Shown piece after piece: positions 18,323 through 22,527 of a stretch of 22,527 nucleotides of DNA (positions within the stretch are counted from its first letter, which is position 1; every line of letters starts with the position of its first letter). The notes beneath the pieces were generated by a model. The model was not told the origin of the DNA. It ran no database searches and saw nothing but the letters and a program-made list of their open reading frames with translations. A program made the translations under genes and the position numbers. The stretch lies in the NCBI GenBank assembly GCA_036939755.1, contig JALLAZ010000120.1:1-22527 (forward strand), given 5' to 3'. This DNA is from Stephanodiscus triporus (lineage: Eukaryota > Bacillariophyta > Thalassiosirophyceae > Thalassiosirales > Thalassiosiraceae).

Positions 18323-19500
18323 TTAAATCCACTTAACCTCCCTCCTCGGTCCTGGCAAACCAGCCGGGCGATTGGCGGTCAGCTTTATCCTCTTCTGCGT
18401 CCTTTCCACGTCGAGTACCCAAACTCTGACCCTGTCACCCACGCGCATGTATTCCCTGGGATGCGACCCCTTTACCTCCCCGAACACCGGATGATCCATG
18501 AAGTGTAAAAATCCACGACACACCGCGCCTGTGGGAGAGATATTCGGATTCGGATGATGAGATCGAATGCAAATAAAAGAGAACGCCATCGGCGTGTGGA
18601 GATATGGGGCGAACGAACCACGAATTCTGTGCATTCGTCTTCTCCTCCTTCGCACGTACCTATTTCAACGTACGCTCCATAATCTGTCACGCGACGGATT
18701 TCCCCCCAAAGCTCGTCGTCGACCTCGATCTCGTCCAATTGTATCCGATCGTCCTCTCCCTCATTCTCCGCGTGCTTGTTCATCACGTTCTCCTCCTCCA
18801 GCACCTCCTCGGGGAGCATGGTGAGCTGCAGCTTCTTCGTTTCGGGATCGATCCTGACCACCCTCACCTCCACTTCGTCTCCCGGGCTCAGGTACCTGCG
18901 CGGATGATCGACGAACTCGTCCCTCGTGATCTGGCTTACGTGAAGCAGGCCGTCGACCTCGGTGTTGACGTCGACGTAGGCGCCGAATCGCGTGAGGGAT
19001 ATGACCCTGCCCGGACGGACGTCCCCCGGGGAAATCTCCAGCAATTTCGCCCTCGACTTGGAGTTAACGGGCGTCGCCCGCTCGACGCGTAGGTCCCTCT
19101 TCGACTGCACCTGCATCTCCCGGTACTGGTCGTACAGCCGCCGCTTCTTCTCCGACGCAGGCTCCCTCCGCTTCTTGTTGCGGATGGCGCGCTCGTGCGC
19201 CTCCTTAACGATTCGAGACTTGATCTTTGGGTTAAGGGAGTCCCATCGGGACATCATGCCCGGTCGGGAGTTCTTCCTCTCCGCGGTCAGGAGGACGTCG
19301 TCGTCGGAATACAGAACCACGTCCCCGGCGCCGTCCCCATCGCCCATGCGGATGGGAGGGCACACCGCATTGTTGGTCGCAGGATGCCGCATTATTGGGA
19401 TTTGGAACGCTGATGTGACCATCCTTCTTCCAATCAGCAACAGGAAGACGGCTGCGTGGGAGGGCAAAGATAGGGCGGAGGCGACCATGTTGTTTCCCAA
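18323..19500 (-). CDS. Plastid S1-domain RNA-binding protein (2 exons)
   Basis: Exons 19500-18660 and 18528-18323 join over a 131-nt GT-AG intron (donor gtacgt, acceptor cccacag) to give 348 residues. Two S1 (OB-fold) domains are visible: about 158-230 (GDVRPGRVISLTRFGAYVDV, GLLHVSQI, LQLTM) and about 260-340 (LWGEIRRVTDYGAYVEIG, then FLHFMDH and IKLTANR). The intron cuts the second domain, and splicing restores it in frame. S1 domains bind single-stranded RNA; two-domain forms occur in plastid ribosome-associated translation factors. The N-terminus has a hydrophobic signal peptide and VTSAFQIP, an ASAF-type site, so it should enter the plastid. A Lys/Arg-rich region (about 100-140) precedes domain 1. 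A second in-frame ATG at 19488 is an equally plausible start. It shares a 292-base divergent region with the derlin gene. Confidence 0.85.
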
Positions 19501-19792
19501 AGGAGAGACGAAAAAGAGACAAAAGACAAAAAAAATTGTTTTTGTTCTTCGTTGGTTCTGATGGATTTCTGGACGTCGTAGGTTGGTAAAGTACCCCCCT
19601 CCACCTGGAAGACTGAGAGAGTCCGGAGTATTTTATTCTCTGTTTTGTGTGCCCTCGTCGGATTTCTACTACCATATATATGGTACCCTACCTACTTATC
19701 TGTCTTCTCGGTTGTGCCGGTCAAATCGGTGCTCGCGCTTTGCAGCCGTCAACCTTGGATAGGTCTCGGCCTCGTAACTATCAAGACCAAAA
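19501..19792. promoter_or_regulatory. Divergent promoter region, S1 protein / derlin
   Basis: 292 bases between start codons. A perfect 16-bp palindrome at 19670-19685 is built on CCATATATATGG, a TATA-like, extended CArG-box-like sequence that reads the same in both directions, placed about 108 bases before the derlin ATG and 170 before the S1 ATG. Confidence 0.5.
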
Positions 19793-20946
19793 ATGCGTCA
19801 TCATGCGCATCTGGCCTTCCTCCTCTTCTCGGCGATTGCGCTGAATCGTCTCCCGGCCGTCGCCGCTCGGATACCCCGCGCTCCCGCGTCATCTCTTGCT
19901 CGACGGGCGAGCTTCCATCGATCGGAAAGGAGACGGCCACACCGCATTCAAGGCGGCTCGTCCTCTCTCGCGCCCTCCTTTCAATCGTATCGCGTCGTCC
20001 TGATTCGAGGGGGGTCATTCGACGACGACTCCGATGGCGACGACGAGGGCGAATCCGATTTTTCCGACTTCGACTTCGACGACGGGGACGGCTTGTTCGA
20101 CTTCGACGCGGTCGCCGAGGACGACTTCGGAGACGAGGGCACCGTGGCCCAGATAATAGAGGCCTATCGCAAGACGCCCCCGCTGACGAAGGCGTACCTG
20201 ACTGCGTCCTTCGGGGCAGCTCTCCTCGGGTACGTCGCGAACGGGAACGACTTCCCGTCGATACTGCAGCTGGAATGGAAGCCCACGCTGACCAGGATGC
20301 AAGTCTGGAGGCCCCTGACGGCGTTCCTCAACTTCGGCCCCCTGGGGCTGGGATACCTGATGACGGCGCACTTCGTATGGACGTACATGTCCACGCTGGA
20401 GCGGCTGAATCACAGCAAGCCCTACGACTTCTGGCTGATGATGTTCTTCGGATCGGCGTCGATGGTGGTGGGGTACTCGATGATGGGGCTGAGTCCGCGC
20501 TTCCTGGGGCATAATCTGAGCACCTTCTTGGTGTACGTGTGGAGTCGGTACCACGAGGGATTGGAGGTGAGCATGTTCGAGCTGTTCAACACGCGGGCGG
20601 AGCTGCTGCCGTGGTTTTTCCTCGCGCAGGTGAGTCATTTTCGTTCTTCTTTCATTCAACGCTGGGCGAAAAGTGATGCTTTTGCACGGTCCTGGATTAT
20701 TTCGCTGAGTGTGATTACTTTTTCATGTGCTTTGCTATTCCATATCAGACTTTCTTGCTCGAGGGCGAAGTGCCAGTTCTCGACTTCTTGGGAATAGTCT
20801 TCGGCCATATCTACCACCACTACAAAACAACCAATGTTCTGTGTACTCCTAAATTCGTCATTCAATGGTACAATGGGGACAATAAATACGCACGGATGTT
20901 GAGAGAAAAGTACAAAGCGATTTCATCCGACTTCGAGATGGTATAG
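19793..20946 (+). CDS. Derlin with N-terminal targeting extension (2 exons)
   Basis: Exons 19793-20629 and 20749-20946 join in phase 0 over a 119-nt intron (donor gtgagt, acceptor catatcag); product 344 residues. Derlins are rhomboid-fold pseudoproteases that form the protein-conducting part of ERAD channels. Landmarks are PPLTKAYLT, QVWRPLTAFLNFGPLG (conserved WR), FGSASMVVG, LVYVWSRY, LPWFFLAQ and LDFLGIVFGHIYH (GxxxG helix). Canonical derlins begin almost directly at the PP-T segment; here about 118 residues precede it: a signal peptide, an Arg-rich transit-peptide-like stretch (about 25-72) and an acidic tract (77-116). The signal peptide seems to end AVAA-RIP, with no phenylalanine after the cleavage site. 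In diatoms that is expected for proteins held in the periplastid compartment or membrane, as for the symbiont derlins (sDer1) of SELMA. No rhomboid catalytic Ser/His was noticed. An ordinary ER derlin is the alternative. Confidence 0.85.
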
Positions 20947-21200
20947 TTGAATTTCGAGTCGCGTATCACACATGATGACATATCGGCCTGGGGCGTGGGT
21001 ACTTTCAAAATGATTGCTGTGGATATGGCTATTGATACATAATCGACCGCTATTGGGCTGGTAGAATGTGTGTTCATCACGCATTATCTGGTTTAGGAGG
21101 ATCAGTTGACGACTCAATATTATTAATCATTTCTCGGCGACAGATTTATTCTTCTTGATTGGTTTACTATCAGACTTAGCAGGGCACACTCATGATTTTT

Positions 21201-22422
21201 CTAAAAGCCTTTGTAGTCACCGGCATCTGGATTTAAGTTGCCAGCCCCGCCCGAAGGACCGCCCAGTGCACCGCTCTCCATGACATCTTTTTGATAATTG
21301 TACCATTCCACTTTAAGGAATCGACAAAAGAAAAGGAAAAGAAGAAAAGAAATGTTAAGTACAACCAACAATCAAAATACTTTGAATGGATTGAAGAAGT
21401 GAATTTATCAACGTACTCGGCACGTCCTTCTCGAGCTTAACCTTGGAGCGGAAGTTGAAATTCTTGCTCTTCAGACTTTTCATATCACCGATGGCGGCGC
21501 TCCAGAAACCCCCCACTACTTTTAGATCGGGATTCAGTCGATATCCTGGTACGCAGTCAGCACGGAGGAAGGCTCCGTGGAAGTTACAGGAAGATAGCTT
21601 GGAGGTGGCAGCATTCATTCTACCCTCTCCAGCTGTGGTGCGGACCGATCCAATGAAAGTGAGTCGTTTCGAGATGGATGGCGGTATCGTAATTTTGGGC
21701 GTCGACAGCTCATCGTCTTGGATTTCCTCTTCTGCGGCCTCGTCGCTTCCAGCATTCGTGAACACAATCGAAACAGGATCCAATCCTCCACATGTATCCC
21801 GGACGGCATCCACCAATCGAACCACATCCTCATCTGTCCACGACGCTTCAGGAGACAACGTGATCTCTGGTATCGGTTGAAAGCCCGCATCCCAAATAGC
21901 ACCGCATTTCTCGGCCAGGCCTGGATGATCCTTGGACATTTCCAAGTAGCCAGCAACGTTTTCAACTCCCTTCCCTCCGAAGAATGGTATTAGTATGCCT
22001 TCCAATCCCTCGACATTGCGCAATCGCTCCATACTGTTGCTCAGCGTGTTTTCGTCGAGAAGTATGTAAATGATTGGGAGGGGACCGGGGAAGTTTCCCC
22101 TCGCATTTTCCTGCTCCTTGCCCATCGGCATCAGCGCATCGACGGTCCCCTCCACGAATAGCGCATTCGCCTTGGCCTTCGTTCGCATCGTCTGACTTAA
22201 CTTTGCCACCTCGGTCGACCTCAATAACAGGGCCGTTGGGTCGGATGGCTCGGGCAATACCAGCTCGGGGTGGAGGGTTAGTTTTTTCGACGGAGAGCGG
22301 AATGCTTCCGCGAGGCGAGAGCGCGCCATTTGAGCGCGTGGCGATTCGGTGATGGAGAGGGAGTGGACGATGGTGACGGCATTGTGAATGCAGAGGAGTA
22401 GGTAAAGGGTGGTGTGCATCAT
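21201..22422 (-). CDS. Unrecognised signal-peptide protein (2 exons)
   Basis: Exons 22422-21417 and 21310-21201 join over a 106-nt intron with a strong pyrimidine tract (donor gtacgt, acceptor ccttaaag), giving 371 residues. The join reads KDVPMEWYNYQKDVMESG and ends GDYKGF; without splicing the frame runs into an unrelated tail. The N-terminus is a clear signal peptide (MMHTTLYLLLCIHNAVTIVHS); no phenylalanine follows the likely cleavage site, so the compartment is uncertain. The body alternates hydrophobic strands with helices (for example LPIIYILLDE, GILIPFFGGKG, AGFQPIPEITL, DPVSIVFTNAG), which suggests an aldolase-type TIM barrel of the indole-glycerol-phosphate synthase kind. No catalytic set was matched. 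The C-terminal GFWSAAIGDMKS to EWYNYQKD region looks conserved in character. Function is not known to me. Confidence 0.8.
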
Positions 22423-22527
22423 TATTTAATCAGCGCCAATGGGTAGAAATAAACAAGTCCTACTAAGGCTGGGATTATATTCGGACCCACGGATCCAGCG
22501 ATAGCAAAACTTCCCTCCACTTTCTCG
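22423..22527. other. Upstream flank of the last gene
   Basis: 105 bases at the window edge, upstream of the unrecognised minus-strand gene. It probably holds its 5' leader and proximal promoter; no motif was assigned. Confidence 0.4.

Noticed and set aside
18604..19561. Plus-strand ORFs of 162 and 189 codons
   Set aside because: They are antisense to the S1-domain gene, which has clear homology and splice sites on the minus strand.
19645..20514. 289-codon plus-strand ORF
   Set aside because: It is an Arg-rich out-of-frame shadow of the derlin gene, caused by high GC and codon bias.
1..22527. CRISPR arrays, tRNA and rRNA genes
   Set aside because: No regularly spaced repeats, T-loop consensus or rRNA signature was seen by eye; the window is eukaryotic nuclear DNA, though a tool-based scan could still find a small RNA.

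Overview
The window reads as nuclear DNA of a diatom, probably centric, though that last step is a guess. The evidence is a fucoxanthin-chlorophyll protein gene and several predicted proteins with bipartite plastid presequences: a signal peptide followed by an alanine-phenylalanine cleavage site of the ASAFAP type. There are also a nuclear gene for a PsbM-like photosystem II subunit, a derlin with an N-terminal targeting extension as expected for the symbiont-derived ERAD-like translocon (SELMA), and short GT-AG introns of 76-262 nt. All family assignments come from reading motifs by eye; no database search was possible.

Left third (1-6.7 kb): a gene-poor, locally very AT-rich region of decayed sequence. 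From left to right it holds a minus-strand reading frame with two tandem Zn2Cys6-like cysteine clusters broken by one TAG; a 0.3 kb tract of about 22% GC; a decayed plus-strand retroelement with a reverse transcriptase/RNase H tail and a tyrosine recombinase (DIRS/Ngaro-like order); and a truncated ABCG-type ATP-binding cassette on the minus strand that still shows recognisable splice sites. After these come small inverted repeats and a 0.4 kb degenerate triplet-repeat tract.

Right two thirds (6.7-22.4 kb): nine genes in strict strand alternation. They are plastid LepA/EF4 (-, 4 exons), PsbM-like (+, 2 exons), FCP/Lhcf (-, 1 exon), a large SnoaL/NTF2-like protein with a plastid presequence (+), Nop9-like Pumilio protein (-, 2 exons), a PTPS/QueD-like protein with a plastid-type presequence (+), a two-S1-domain plastid RNA-binding protein (-, 2 exons), a derlin (+, 2 exons) and an unrecognised signal-peptide-bearing protein (-, 2 exons). 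Four divergent pairs share intergenic regions of 159-569 bp. Three of the four convergent gaps are short (84-254 bp); the psbM/FCP gap is 1.1 kb and contains three perfect hairpins.

Functionally, LepA and the S1 protein act in plastid translation, PsbM and FCP in photosystem structure and light harvesting, and the derlin probably in import of such nucleus-encoded proteins across the periplastid membrane. Nop9 (nucleolar 18S rRNA maturation) is the only gene with no sign of secretory or plastid targeting. Exon boundaries were worked out by hand from splice consensus, reading phase and family conservation.
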